Notes under the pieces: generated by a model
Database searches by the model: none
Told to the model about the DNA's origin: nothing
The model's input: the letters and a program-made list of their open reading frames with translations, nothing else
In this document: positions 37,801 through 50,138 of the stretch, piece by piece
Numbering within the stretch: the first letter of the stretch is position 1
Layout: each line of letters starts with the position of its first letter
Source of the DNA: Haliotis asinina
Lineage: Eukaryota > Mollusca > Gastropoda > Lepetellida > Haliotidae
Direction: 5' to 3'
DNA: 64,000 nt
NCBI RefSeq assembly: GCF_037392515.1
Contig: NC_090287.1
Span: forward strand, 12,451,001 to 12,515,000
Program-made: the position numbers and the translations under genes

Positions 37801-40800
37801 TTTTTTCATGTGGGAGTACCACTTGCTGGTAGACCAGAAGTAGTGAGGCTAACCTTGTTGAAATGTTTGCTTCCAGGCACTTGCTGGTGAATCCTAAAGA
37901 TCGGCGTGTAGTGGTGGTGGAGTCTTTATTGTGTCCATCAACTTTCCGAGAGGCCCTAGCTAGTGTACTCTTCAGACATTATGAGGTTGGTGCAGTTTTG
38001 TGATGATGGCCATGATTTATGAAAAGTTTTAGAAGATTGTGTGGCTGTATTATGTGTTTATGAGAGTGTCTGTGAGTTTGGTTAGCATCTGTGTGTGTGT
38101 GTGAGAGGGAGTGAAGAGAGGGAGATTATGAATTGCCTTGATATCCGCCATAACCAGCTCAAGAGTCCAGGTACTGATTTAGAAAATGCCACTCGCAGAA
38201 CTTAATTTCGAACATTAGGGTGCCAACATTTTGAATTGCAAGTCTCTTGAAATTTGACACACATGTGACTATGGTTCTCTCTTCTTGCCCTCCTGAGAAA
38301 GTACTTAAGTCCCAAAACATTTAATGTAAATTTAAATCTACCAAGTTTTTAATCATAGTATTCATGTTATTGTAATTTTGGCTAGCATTTCGTACATTCA
38401 CCAATGGCTGAAGGGATGATGTAAATCCAACTAGGGTGCATGCAGGTAGCAAAGGTACTGTAAGTCCCCATGGTCGCTAGTATGGTGATCTACCTTCAGT
38501 TGTTGGCGATCTATAGCCTGTGTTTTATGTTGTATTGTCGGCTTTAATTACTAGAATGTTTCACTTTTTCACGCCAGTTTTATACCCATATCTGTGATGC
38601 ACAAATATTTTTACTGTGCATCGTGACAGGTTTTTTTCTTGAAAAGTTTTCTTTTTTCTCATATAAATTGTTTTCGTCACAATATCTTGCCAGGCAAGTT
38701 CAGTGCTGTTTGCCCCGAGTCACATGGCATGTCTTCTGGTGCTGGGGACAAGCACTGGGATGGTGATGGACATTGGCTACAAAGAGGCACTGGTCATACC
38801 TGTATCCTTCTAATGAGGTAGCTCAACATGGCTGATTCTAGATTCTGTAGCGTTTCTGTATGTTCTTATTTTTTATTATGCCTGGAAGAATTGTGCAGAA
38901 TCACTCATGAGTTCGGTTTCTGGTTTCTTCAGTTTGCCCCAGACATTGTGTAAACATTTCATGCTCAAAGTGAATGTTATAAACATGACAATGCAGCTTT
39001 GTTTGCAAGTAATTGTGTCTGTCATGCTCAGTATTTCATGAACAGAAATTTTGTAACATGGATTTTTTTTTACTTCACCACAGTGCTTGGGAGTTCTTAA
39101 ATTCTGTAAATCCATGTCATGTCTATTCTCTTAAATCATGGCAAATGGTAGCAGAACAAATACAGTTCTTATTTTGTTACACTTTGCATCTTTAATACAA
39201 ATTTCTTGACTTAGTTATTGACATTGATATATATGTAGTAATATATAGATAGCTTGGAAAAATGTGTGAGAGGACTAAATATTTGTTCAAGTCCTTGCTG
39301 ATGTTGATAGAATTCCATCCACATTTGTTACAACACCCTTGACCATGTGAAGGTATATGAAGGAATTCCAGTGCTCAAGGCGTGGCAGTCCATACCTTTT
39401 GGTGGGAAGGCAATTCACAGGTGAGTGACTAGATTTATGTTAAAAGTTACATTAAATGATGCAAATTAATCAGTTTAGAATTTTGTTGTTCCAGTTCCCA
39501 GACATTGATTTCCTGCATGATTCATTGGAACTGATCATGAAGATCTGTGATAAATGTTTACCGGTTGTGACAGTGTTTTCTAACATTTACTCTTCGGGGG
39601 TTTGGTAGGGGGTTAATGATGAGTGAGTGAGTGAGTTTAGTTTTATACCACACTCAGCAATATTCCAGCTATATAGAATAAATAATCGAGTTTGGACCAG
39701 ACAATCCAGTGATCAACAACATGAGCATTGATCTGCGCAATTGGGAACCGATGACGTGTCAACCAAGTCATCTAGTCTGACCACCTGATCCCGTTAATGG
39801 CCTATTACAACAAGCATGGTCGCCTTTTATGGCAAGCATGGGTTGCTGAAGGCCTAGTCTACCCCGGGACTTTCACAGGTCGGTTAGTGAAAAGCATGTT
39901 GAGTATAACAAGTTAAAATACTACAGATTCATAACATAGACGATTCAAAGCATAATTCTGTTTCTGTGAATTCTAGTCATGTATATGTACAGAAGTAAGA
40001 CTTGCTCTACATTATATGAATTCTTTTGTTCAGATACCAAAAGGAATTTCACATTTTTGTGTGTTCGCAGTTAGGAATGATTGTTATTTTGGTCATTTGA
40101 ATCATCAATTCATCCTCATCTGAATTATCAGAACGGGTGATTTTTCTTAAAATTTTATTGATTTTCAAAAACTTATCAGTTATCACCCATATGGTATTTA
40201 GTTCCATATGTTCTGATTTACAGTAGGCGAGGAAGTAAGCTACAAAAACTATGGGAACAATTGCCATGTATTCAATGAAGCTCTAGAGGATTCAGAAGAT
40301 CCAAGCTGGGAGAGTCCCCCATACAACATGTAAAGGGACACTACTCTTTTTAAATGATCAGTCACTCGCTCCTCCCGGGGAGTGTTCTGACGAGTGAGCC
40401 CCATCTACTGTTAGTCTCACGAAACTGTCCAGTTATTACATGATTTTACATGCTGGTATCCATGGTTACATTTCAGCCAAATTGAGGCCCAGTTGAAGGA
40501 GCATGCTACTGTGACAACGTCAGAACAAACCAACAAACCCTTTAGTTCCTGTACAGGTCTGTGTCCTGACATTGAAAGTCCTTTGCGGCATTAGTTCTTG
40601 AATTTCCCAGGGATGGTTTGAATTGAAGTGAAGTAAAATGATTCTAAGCAAACAGCCAGAATTAATGGATTTTAACAGTCAACATAAGAATTTCCATTTT
40701 GGTTGCAGTGGTTTGAGCTCCAGATCTGCTTCATTGTTGCAAACAATATATATTATGTACCAATACTACTCAAGTGCATATGTACAGATGTGTATGAAAG

Positions 40801-43800
40801 GTTTAAAATTGCAGTATTTCAACAACACTCTTCATATTTACCCAATAGGTCCGTCCAAAAATACTTAGCTGTGCTTCTTAGCAAATATGTATTTACAGAT
40901 CAAATGGTGGCTTAAAACAGAAATGAGCTTTACTGCATTGAATAATGCAGGACAGTCATCACTAATAACATGTTTAATACTGTCATCAGTTTATACAACA
41001 ATGTAGACACAACAAACATATACAAATATTTAGTAAACAATTTAGAACATTGATTTTTGTCTTGTCAGTATTGAAGGGCAGTTAGGTAACATAGTGGTTA
41101 AAGTGTTCACTTGTCACACCAGAGATTCCAGTTCGATTCCCCACATGGGTAGGGTACAATGTATGAAGCCCGTTTCTGGTGTCCCTCATCGTGATGTTGG
41201 TAGAATATTGCTAAAAGCAACGTAAGACCTCACTCACTCATTTGCTCTTTGTTTTCAGATGATCTGAATGAAGAAGTTTTGGAAAATATTAAAGGTAAAA
41301 ATATATTTAATTCTAACAATGCCCTGGTTTTCAAGTGATGCTGTGGATTTCTGTTGGGAATTGACCATTATTTCTTTTAAGTTGTTTATGCAACAAGACT
41401 TTTTTTTTATTTTGCTTTTTTTATGAGAGTACCCAATTTACCAGTATTTGTTGGAAGTTTGGCGATAATGTGATATTAATGGTGAACATCCTCTGTGATG
41501 ATTTGAACTGTTTTCAGTGCAGTGCTGCTTCGTGACCAGCCACAGTCGAGCCAAGCAGATTCAGGATGTCCTCGTGAAAGGAGCAGACATAAACAAGGTA
41601 GGGGAACATAAAACAGAGTAGTATGAACATAGCTAGTTTGTGTTTTAAACATTAGCATGACCAGTTGAGACAGAATAGGGAAAATCCTTATATGCAATAA
41701 AGTTGTATTTGCAAGAGTATACACAAGTAGAGATAAGTACCGTTGGCATCGCTGCTTCCTATGGTTATTTAAGAGTTACCTGATGTACATGGATCTCCAT
41801 TTGACTGAAGTGACATGAAAATAAGCTCAGGTAGTGGAAGGGGCCAAGGGTATACCAGTATGTTATCATAGAGTTGAAATATGATACACCGGATGCTGGG
41901 GATTATGATTTATAGCTTTTAACTCTTCTTATGAAGTGTTAGCGGTAGCCATTTTAAAATTAGAGTGAGTGAGTTTAGTTTTAGCCACTTTTAGCTATTT
42001 TGCAGCAATGTCATTACAGGTTACCCCTGTGATGGGCTTCACACATTGTACCCATGTAGGGAATTAAACCTGTGTCATCAGCTAGATATGCGATAGCTTT
42101 AACTACAAGGCTACCCCACCACCCCTTATAAAATTAGATGGACATGCTAGAATTGTGTTGTTACTTCTATTATTGTGATTTTCAAGAAATAAGGTTGAAA
42201 TATATCACATTTTAATTCTTAAGCTAAAACAATAAGTTAACCTTAAAAACTCACATTACAAATCACTACAAAGGAAGTACAACAGCAATTCAACAATGTT
42301 CAAAATAGACTGTACTTCAATTTGGAGGCAGTACAAATACAGAGATAATAAAATATAGAAACCTTGATTATATCAAGTAGACAGTGATGATAACATTAAC
42401 AAAGCTGAAGTTTCCAAAATAGATCTAGGCTGGGAGTCTTGCATCACAGCAAAAACAGTGTAATAGTAATGGAAATATATGTCACTGTCACATATCCTGG
42501 ACTCTGCACAGTTATTTTCTACTGTTGCCAGTTGCCAACACCTCCTCCAGATGTAGATTATCCATTGGATGGGAAGCAAATATTACACATCAATGGCAAA
42601 CTCAGGTATGTATGTGCATTTAGAGAGGAACAGGACCAACGTGATTAAAGGTGTGGAACGATACTGTTGTACAGTGCCAGTGATCTATGGTTTGAGATAT
42701 GTTAGTACAAGGGAGGGCCTTTGTATAGGTGAGGTAAATGTAATGTTCTGAATAAAATTTATATTTTGTACTTATCCTGACTCGTGCTTAATTGCGTATC
42801 TCCTCCTTCCTGGCGAAGGTAGTGGAACACCTGAAATCCTAGAGCTAGTGTAGAGGCCAAGGCTCTGACTTCATGTGGGTTGGAGGCTCGCGGAGGTTTC
42901 AATCCTGGTGATTTGTAGGCTCTCGGTATAACAGCTCTGATCCACACTGAGATAATGTTGCAGGACCAGTGATGGATAGCATGAATCACCGCTTTCATCT
43001 CCAACTGGTTGTTGTGAAGAGCTTGATCTTCCTTCACTCATGATGAGCTTGTATGCAGAGAAGATGCGTTATTCTTCGTCTTTAAATCATCAGCACTCTA
43101 CATTATGAGCAAGTTGACATTCAAAGGAAGGCTATTTTTAGCTGGCTGCCTGTCCGATCATTCAATGTTGCAAGCCTCCTGATAGGCAATGTTGAATCTG
43201 CTGTTTGAAGACATCTGTGCCTCCTAAAGAATCAACTGACACTGTAGACTGCTAATCTAGTGTGTAATCAACATCTTTCCAGCGTTGAAAGTCTGCAAGT
43301 GAATGTTGACAACTTCCAGATACTGGAACAATAACACCACATTCTGCGCAGGCCTTGTCTCTCGGGGACCAATCAGATTGTAGATGTGACATTACCAGTG
43401 TAGCAGTCAACTGATCATCGTGAAATGTTGTTCAGATGGTGACATTCGCTTTGACCTTTGCTAACATTCGGGCTTGTCCTTAACTATGCTGTTTGGCGAG
43501 CATGTGTCTAGATGAGTAAAGCGCACAAATAAAAATGTCTTGAGCCAACCATCTTTTGCTACCTCTTCAATCTTCCCATCAAATATTGTAGGCGCTGACC
43601 AAGGAGCTTGATGTAAGGGCCTTGTAAAATTCTCACTCCATGATGAGGTGGACAGGAGACCTTGTCAATGAAGTAAATTCAGTCCCGCAGTAGTTGAGGC
43701 GAGGTGTTTGAACTGCTGATCCTTCTTCTGTGTGACGAGTGCTGACAGGTTCATTCTCTCTTACTCATTGACAGGATCACTGAACTTTGAGATGAGAGTC

Positions 43801-46800
43801 TTGTTGATAGCTCTAGATCGAGCTAGTCCGAAGAAGGTGCTCCTTCGACGAGCTGGGCAGACGGATGAAGATCTTCTGCGTTGACGAGGAGACCTGTGAG
43901 TCCACTCACCCGAGTGAGTGTCCTCACGCGAGCATAGTCACTCACGATAGCGCCGTCACCCGTGTGGGGGCACTCACTCAATGAGGGTGGATCTCTCTCC
44001 AGACTGCGACAGGATAACAAGGACGACGGTGATGATCCTCTCGAACGGGTGCGTGTCTTCGCTTCCTCTTCATCCTCTGGTGTGGGTGCAGATCTAGTTG
44101 AAAGTTCACACGGAGCAGCAGTCGACGTAGTTGAAGATCACAGTTTTCATTCTTCTTCAAAACGCCACTGTGTCAAGCTCATCATGTGCGTGGATTCTGC
44201 GACAACTTCGATGAAGAGGACTTCGTCTTCGACGACAACGATCTAGACTTCTTAGACTGCGACAGTTTCTGCTGAAGTTCTATGTGACACAATAATCACA
44301 AATTTAACAAATTATGATGCATATACATAAGCCAAATACTGCATACAACATAAATTTAGTTGAAAGGACTGAAATAATTGAAAGACTTATCACCATATCT
44401 GGGACCCCAGGTGCCTCCTCGTCGGGCGATGAGGAGAGAGTGACAAGCATGGTTAGTCATGTGACCAATTTGCTGAGAAAAGGGAGGCTACTGGTGTGTG
44501 AGTGTATTTATGTTCACTTCTTTTAGAAGGGAACTTCAAGGGATTTCATGTGTTCCACTTCCTTCGCCAGGGAGGAGGAGATAAGCAATTAAGCATGAGT
44601 CAGGATAAGGAAAAATAATGGCGCTGTGAAGATTATTTCACTTGTAATCCAATGAGCGTCTAGCTCTCTGTTATTGTATGTACTAGTTGTGATGTACAGT
44701 GATGTTCGCCCAATGAGACACCATAGCATAGTTTAACATGATACACAACTCATACCCATTATACTGACTTCAAACTAACCAGGAGCTCCTTTCACAAAGC
44801 AACCCTAACTAAGGTTAAGCTTGACTCCCATGCTTTAGCATTTCACTAAGGTTACCTTAGTGACTTACGATCACCTTATTGCTTCGTGAAAGGAGGACCA
44901 TGTCTGCTTGACCAGTTTAGCAAGAGCCAGTCTGTTCATTGAACCTGAGACTATCTTTTCTCTTAGGAAATATATAGGATTTTACTGCTTCACTGATATC
45001 TATGTGAATGAAGATGGTAATATTTTGTATGTTTTCTGTACAGAGAACATGTTTGTGAGATTCTGTTCGAACAAGACCGTGATGAGAGATCAGTGGCAAC
45101 ACTCATTCTGGATGCTCTGCTTGAGGTTAGTAACAAATCACCTCTAGCTGCATTCCCTCTCTGCAAATCCAGTGCATTTCACATCTGTATAAGTAGGGGA
45201 GTAAAATGAAGTAAAACTATTAACATTTAAATTCAAACTATTCCCCCACTAGACATTTAGTTACCAGGTGTTCATCATATTGTATTTATATCTACCAGCT
45301 GATGTGAATTGTAGTAGATTAAGCTTGAAATGTGTTGACATGGCAGAGATGATGGAAAAGTGATGAAAGATCTTCTTCTGGAGCAGAATAAAGAGTTTTA
45401 ATGTGTAGGTTTGCATTATGATTGTTAGGATCTGGTAACATTATTGTGAATAGCTGCAACATTTTTCATGGCAATGAAGTAGTAATACTCACTCATTATT
45501 TGTAATAGGTATTTGCCTGAATTTTGTGTTGCAATCTTTTGCAATGATTCATGTTCTGAAATATGTATCACATTATGGAACATATGAAAGCTGTAACAAA
45601 GATAAATATTAATGGTCCTGTACACAGGACAGCAGTGTATCAGTCTTCCACATGTATGCTCTCAACAGTATATAGCACACTGACAAATCTTGATGGTGCA
45701 AATATGCTGAATGCACAGAATTTGCTTATTTATATCCATGCATTGAAGGAAAAGCATTTTTGAAAATCATGCAAGGATGTCGATAACTCAACCAACATTC
45801 AGACTTTGACTTACATGTTTTAAAACATGAATCAGTGATTGCAACTGCTTTTGCAGTGTCCAATTGACTTGCGTCGGAGCCTGTCTGAAAATATTGTGAT
45901 AATGGGCGGTACAGCGATGATACCAGGCTTCCACCACAGACTAAGGGCGGAGCTGTATGAACTCCTGCAGAAACCCAAGTACAAGGACGCCATTGCTCTC
46001 AAAGTGTTTAAGTTCCACAAACCTCCATCCAAAGAAAACTATACTGCATGGCTTGGAGGTGAGATTTACTGTATGCTTGTTTAGTGTCATATGGAAAGTT
46101 GCTTGCAGTTATGTCCTGGCTTCTTGTAATACAGGAAAATAATTATTGAAAAAGACAAATAACAGATGTCTTCTTGAATGTTTATTGAAGTGAACACTTA
46201 TATCATTAAAATGGGAATTATATTAGTAGGTAGTTATATGTAACTGAAAGTGTACAACCTTTGCAGTTAAACAGTAAGTTGTGTCAGAATTCACATCAGT
46301 TAGTGACCAGTCATACTTAGTGACAGTGCAGTGGCATTGCCTTGTGAACTGCAACTTTTATCATGAGGTAGATAACAACTCACAATTGGAATATTTTTGC
46401 GATATTGTTGAAAACACAAAATTATCCCAAGCTTCTATAATATGACCTGTAATGATGCATTTGACTTTATGGCTAACAACTTGTTTGGTGCATAGAGTGC
46501 CATTTCGGTGTAGATTGCATCAAACTTGCAAGTGGTTTAAGAATCCACACTGAAACATCACCCTATGCAATAAACAAGAAGTTTCTTCATTATTGACTGA
46601 CCAACATCTATGATAACACTCAGACAACAACCTATACATGCTGGGCACATTAACTGGGGTCCACAAATCACCAATACATGATGTTGTCTTTGTACCAGGT
46701 GCTGTAATAGGAGCACTAGAGACCCTCCAGAGCAAGTCTCTTTCAAGAGAGGCTTACCTTCAGACAGGCAAGGTTGCTGATTGGTGTAACATTGCCCATG

Positions 46801-46841
46801 AACCCGAGACAGAAGAGCTCTCACCTGTTAAGGCTAAATAG
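34868..46841 (+). CDS. ACTR10: Actin-related protein 10 (Arp11), dynactin pointed-end subunit
   Basis: Thirteen exons: 34868-34944, 35872-35944, 36480-36559, 37877-37985, 38694-38801, 39353-39420, 40477-40556, 41259-41294, 41518-41597, 42532-42605, 45044-45125, 45857-46058 and 46699-46841. All phases agree, giving 403 residues (human ACTR10 is about 417). The start MPLYEGL and blocks such as [40 protein letters not shown] and [19 protein letters not shown] match vertebrate ACTR10 closely. Actin-fold nucleotide loops are visible: DIGNAYTK (19-26), DIGY (139-142) and MGGT (305-308). By family, Arp11 caps the pointed end of the dynactin Arp1 filament with p62, p25 and p27 and helps load cargo for dynein. 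Its introns hold SINEs and a DIRS-like fossil, with no exon disrupted. It appears intact. Confidence 0.95.
37062..37258 (+). repeat. Abalone-type SINE, family A, 3' truncated
   Basis: GTGAAGGTCTGGGCTAGAAA, ATAAAAGGCGACTATGCTTC, GACACATGTCATCAGTTCCC and TGTTGTTGATTACTGGATTG are present; the CTCACT tail is missing. It lies in ACTR10 intron 3. Confidence 0.8.
39620..39880 (-). repeat. Abalone-type SINE, family A, in ACTR10 intron 6
   Basis: Reverse copy: GAGTGAGTGAGTGAGTTTAG, ACTCAGCAATATTCCAGCTA, ATCCAGTGATCAACAACATG, TGCGCAATTGGGAACCGATG and CCCCGGGACTTTCACAGG. It is close to full length. Confidence 0.88.
41074..41244 (+). repeat. tRNA-derived SINE, family B, in ACTR10 intron 7
   Basis: Head GGTAACATAGTGGTTAAAGT (A-box side), B-box-like AGTTCGATTCCCC, ACAATGTATGAAGCCCGTTT and tail AGAATATTGCTAAAAGCAAC then CTCACTCACTC. 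It ends only about 15 bp before exon 8. Confidence 0.8.
41962..42126 (-). repeat. tRNA-derived SINE, family B, in ACTR10 intron 9
   Basis: Reverse copy: AGTGAGTGAGTTTAGTTTTA, TGATGGGCTTCACACATTGT, ACCCATGTAGGGAATTAAAC (B-box side) and AGCTTTAACTACAAGGCTAC (A-box side). Confidence 0.75.
42771..42839. repeat. Inverted terminal repeat (left) of the DIRS-like fossil
   Basis: Begins CTTATCCTGACTCGTGCTTA and is the reverse complement of 44541-44609 at about 64 of 69 positions. Confidence 0.8.
44541..44609. repeat. Inverted terminal repeat (right) of the DIRS-like fossil
   Basis: Ends ATGAGTCAGGATAAG; partner of 42771-42839. Confidence 0.8.
44786..44895. mobile_element. Small inverted-repeat element (MITE-like) in ACTR10 intron 10
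   Basis: Ends CTCCTTTCACAAAGCAA and TTGCTTCGTGAAAGGAG are inverted repeats with one mismatch, enclosing a region with further self-complementarity (AAGGTTACCTTAGTG). It is non-coding. Confidence 0.6.
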
Positions 46842-47147
46842 GTCCATGACTTACTTGCTGGTGATGTGTGCACATGGAACAATTCTCTAAAGTCGCCATG
46901 ACAACTGTGATGTCATGCTTTGTGAAGTGTATGGTGCTGTCCAGTTTGCAAGCTGTTGTCATTGGTAATGGCGTTATATAATACAAACATGAGATGCAGT
47001 TGTTGTAATGGTGTAAGAAATACTTCGATCAATGGAAGTAGTAATACATCTGAGGTATCATTTTGTATTTATTGAATCATAGGTCAAGTGGAGACATGGT
47101 ACAGATTTTTTAAAAAAAATTTTCTTTGTATTTATTTGTTTATTTTT

Positions 47148-47600
47148 ATCCCCCCCCCCCCCAGCATGTAATACAGGGGGATATAGTTGACGCCTCGTCT
47201 GTCCATGCATCCGTAATCATTTTGTTTCCGGAGCTTAACTCAGAAACTGTTCAATATTTTTAGACCAATCTTGACAGATATAGTAATCTCAGCCTATGGT
47301 TGTGCCTTTTGCTATTTACAGATTTTTGGCATTTATATTTTTTTTGTTTTTCCATGAACATTTTGGTGTTAGTCTAATGGAAGGGTGGGCTTCGTTCCCA
47401 GAGCACAACTCGAAAACCATTTCATATCTTTCAACAGATTTTGGCAGACATATGAGACAGATCTTGAAATTGTGACTTTGCTGGTTACAGATATATGGCA
47501 TTTATAATTTTCATGAATTCCATGGAAACAATTAAAACTTAGTCTGAAAAGACATTGAGTAACTCTCAGATTATTTGTCCTTTCAAACATGTGGGGCCGA
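47148..47600 (+). repeat. Old dispersed repeat beginning at a poly-C run
   Basis: After a run of about 14 C, sequence such as GGGGGATATAGTTGACGCCT, TCTGTCCATGCATCCGTAAT and GGAGCTTAACTCAGAAACTG is followed by a related second half (GGAGAGCACAACTCGAAAACC-like; CATTTCATATCTTTCAACAG). A similar layout recurs near 61650-61950 (GTCCGTGTGTCAGTCCGCAC). I recall such sequences as dispersed repeats in mollusc genomes, but cannot name the family. Confidence 0.4.
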
Positions 47601-49276
47601 GTATATGTTTATTATTATTATTATTTCTTTTAGGGCTATTTACAGAGTGTAGGTGCTGGTTTATATTATTAATGTAGACATCCCAACCATTAAAGACAAA
47701 CTAAGTCAAAATGTTTTTTTTGCCAGTACAAAAACTGTTGTACTGAAGAATGAGGCTTACACTTGCCTTCCTAATTTATTGTGTCTCTTTGCAGCTTAAC
47801 ATACATGTATTGATAAATTCTGTACAAAGTGCAATATAGTATTATGAAATCATTGATTTTCTTGTTTCTTGTTGAAAACTTTGATCGTCACTGAAGCTTG
47901 GTCCATGGTGGGCCAGCATAGGTCTGAGGTGGCAGGCAAGTGATCCAGCGAGCTTGAGGTGCTGGGGTCGAGCACTGTGTGTAGACTCTTTCAGTGTTGT
48001 CACAACCCAGTGTACTTAAAAGAATGTGCGAATCTGTTGTTATATTACCAGATAGTGGCCACAAGAATACACCTAGTTGCAGGTACAGCAACGTGCACCA
48101 AACTTGAACAAAGTACTGTGACTATGTGTCCCATTCCACCCGGCCTTGAACGGGTACCTCATAAGGATAGGAAAGCCAGATTAACACCTATGCACCAGCT
48201 CGTATGCAGAATCTGATCGTAATGACAAAAAAATTTCATGTTAATTATAAGTTTCCTTGATTTGTTGTTTGACTCCTCACTCGACAGTATTACAGCTATA
48301 TGGCAGTTTTAGAGATAATTCTCATGCCATGTCTTTCAAATGTTGAATGTCAATGTGCAATTGGCAGGCCTGTTGTGACTGCCAGGACAGGCCAATCTCA
48401 TGGCACGTGACAAAGTCACAGTAGGCCACCCAATCGCACGTTCACATTCACCTTTGGAAGGCATGGCATGAGCATTATCTCTCAAACCGCCATGTATAGC
48501 TGGAATACTTCTGTGTGCGGCAATTATCATATGGTCTCTGGTTACACAATGTTTAGGAATAACTGCCTAGAACGTGCGAAACTGCTTACTTTGCCAAGCT
48601 CGTGCGAAACCCCAGTCCCTAAGAAATAAAAAAAATGTGACTTCATCGTGCTACTGTTGATTGTGGAGGGTGCATCGAGCGGGGGGCATTATGCCTTATT
48701 CTGTATTAGTGTACGTTCTCTATGTCCATAAAACGGATCTGTTCCTCTGTTTGGGAAAGTAACCCATCTGAAATTTCTGTTTTTGTTTAGTGTGTATGCA
48801 CAAATTATTTTTCATTAAAAGTGGTTTGAGATGCTAAGTCGGAAGTGATCAGATGAGGTCAGGTTGAGTTTAACATTGCACTTTTGATGACTTCACGTGC
48901 ATAGGTATGTGCATGCATGTGTGTGCTTGGTGCTTGCTTGGTCTGTATAGGCACATAAACTACATGGCGCCAGCATACTTTGATATCATGGCGTTTTAAC
49001 ATGATTAAACCATTCAGACACACCACAATGACCCGATCTCGATTAATCCATATCGTTGTTTTGATGTGCACCGTGTTTCGATGTGACGCGGTCGAAAGTC
49101 TAACCATTGGCCTTCTGCTCTCTGGGCAGAGGCTTTATCCACAAGACCACACGGATGATGTATACCTTTTGTCACCTAGAAAACCAAGTATATATCTTGT
49201 GAAACATGTTCACTGGTATTCCAATTATATCCTGAGTTCAGCATCATTTACCATTCCCACTGACAACTACAATCAA

Positions 49277-49515
49277 ACCCGTGAAGATCCGGATTAGAAT
49301 TTTACTTCATTAACCCATCGTAAGCAGCGACTAAGGGGATCGGGTGGTTAGGGTCGCTAACCTGGTTGACACACGCCATCCTGTCCAAATTGCCTAGACC
49401 GATATTCATGCGGTTTATGACTGGTATATCTGTTCCAGGCTCGACTATTTACCGACGACCGTCAGTTAGCTGGAATATTGCCGCGTGTGGCGTATAAATC
49501 TAAACTCGCTGAGTG
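49277..49515 (+). repeat. Abalone-type SINE, family A, diverged
   Basis: CCGTGAAGATCCGGATTAGA, GCGACTAAGGGGATCGGGTG, CTCGACTATTTACCGACGAC, TTAGCTGGAATATTGCCGCG and CTAAACTCGCTGAGTG. Confidence 0.8.
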
Positions 49516-49799
49516 AAATATAATCATGAATAACAGTAAAAACTCAGGATGTTAGCACATATTTAATAACTAAGCATACCGAGTGCTAAATGTACAAGCT
49601 TAATGTAAAACAACACATATATATAAATCAATGAAAGCGAGTTTACCAATAGGTCTACAATTAGCATATATGCATCACCAGCATTATTGTCACACACACT
49701 TTCAGATAAAACTTTAACAATACAACTTTGTACCTGGCATTCTTTGACCTATTTATACACGCGTTGTATTCTGGCTATGGCTATATGAACACTTTGAAA

Positions 49800-49964
49800 T
49801 ATACTCATGGAAACAAATAAGGGAACACGTGAAAGTACAAGTGTTCTTTTATTTATTTCCAGAATTTCACATACAGTGCAATACATAGCTTGAGAAGAAG
49901 CCAGGAAAAGAATAAAGGAACACCGGTACTTTCACGTGTTCCCTTATTTGTTTTCCTGAGTATA
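49800..49964. mobile_element. Tc1/mariner-type MITE with ~39-bp terminal inverted repeats
   Basis: The left arm TATACTCATGGAAACAAATA then AGGGAACACGTGAAAGTAC is answered at the right by GTACTTTCACGTGTTCCCTT then ATTTGTTTTCCTGAGTATA. TA/TATA stands at both ends. It is non-coding and the arms are nearly identical, so it is comparatively young. Confidence 0.8.
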
Positions 49965-50138
49965 TACAGTTGTCCCTAATATGTACATGTTATCACACTA
50001 TTAATGTTCATTGAATAAATCTTTATCAAATTATGTAGCACTATATATTTCCTCAAAAGCAGAACAGAGTTAAAAAAAAACATCATATCATAACAAAAAT
50101 CATCGAAATCCGATACTTCAAAGACAGAAACGTGATGT

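Larger units (their letters stand above)
42760..44615 (-). mobile_element. Short DIRS-like element with inverted terminal repeats, fossil, in ACTR10 intron 10
   Basis: About 1.85 kb bounded by 69-bp inverted repeats (42771-42839 and 44541-44609) that differ at about five positions. Just inside the left end, on the minus strand (about 43037-42759), a tyrosine-recombinase C-terminal segment is readable ([14 protein letters not shown]) and resembles the recombinase of the element at the window start. The remaining interior is not assignable with confidence; a Ser/Asp-rich gag-like remnant near 43980-44250 is possible. It lacks recognisable RT and is broken. No target-site duplication is seen, as expected for tyrosine-recombinase insertion. 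It belongs to a different subfamily from the first element, judging from its ends. Confidence 0.65.
46842..50138. other. Intergenic region between ACTR10 and the head-to-head gene pair
   Basis: No coding exon was recognised. The region contains a C-run and an old dispersed repeat (47148-47600), a family A SINE (49277-49515) and a MITE (49800-49964). Fragments resembling SINE pieces occur near 48280-48530 but are too mixed to call. The start is presumably the ACTR10 3' UTR. Confidence 0.5.

Noticed and set aside
48980-49297. 105-codon plus frame
   Set aside because: It overlaps a tRNA-like/SINE-like stretch and the start of a family A SINE; no protein similarity.
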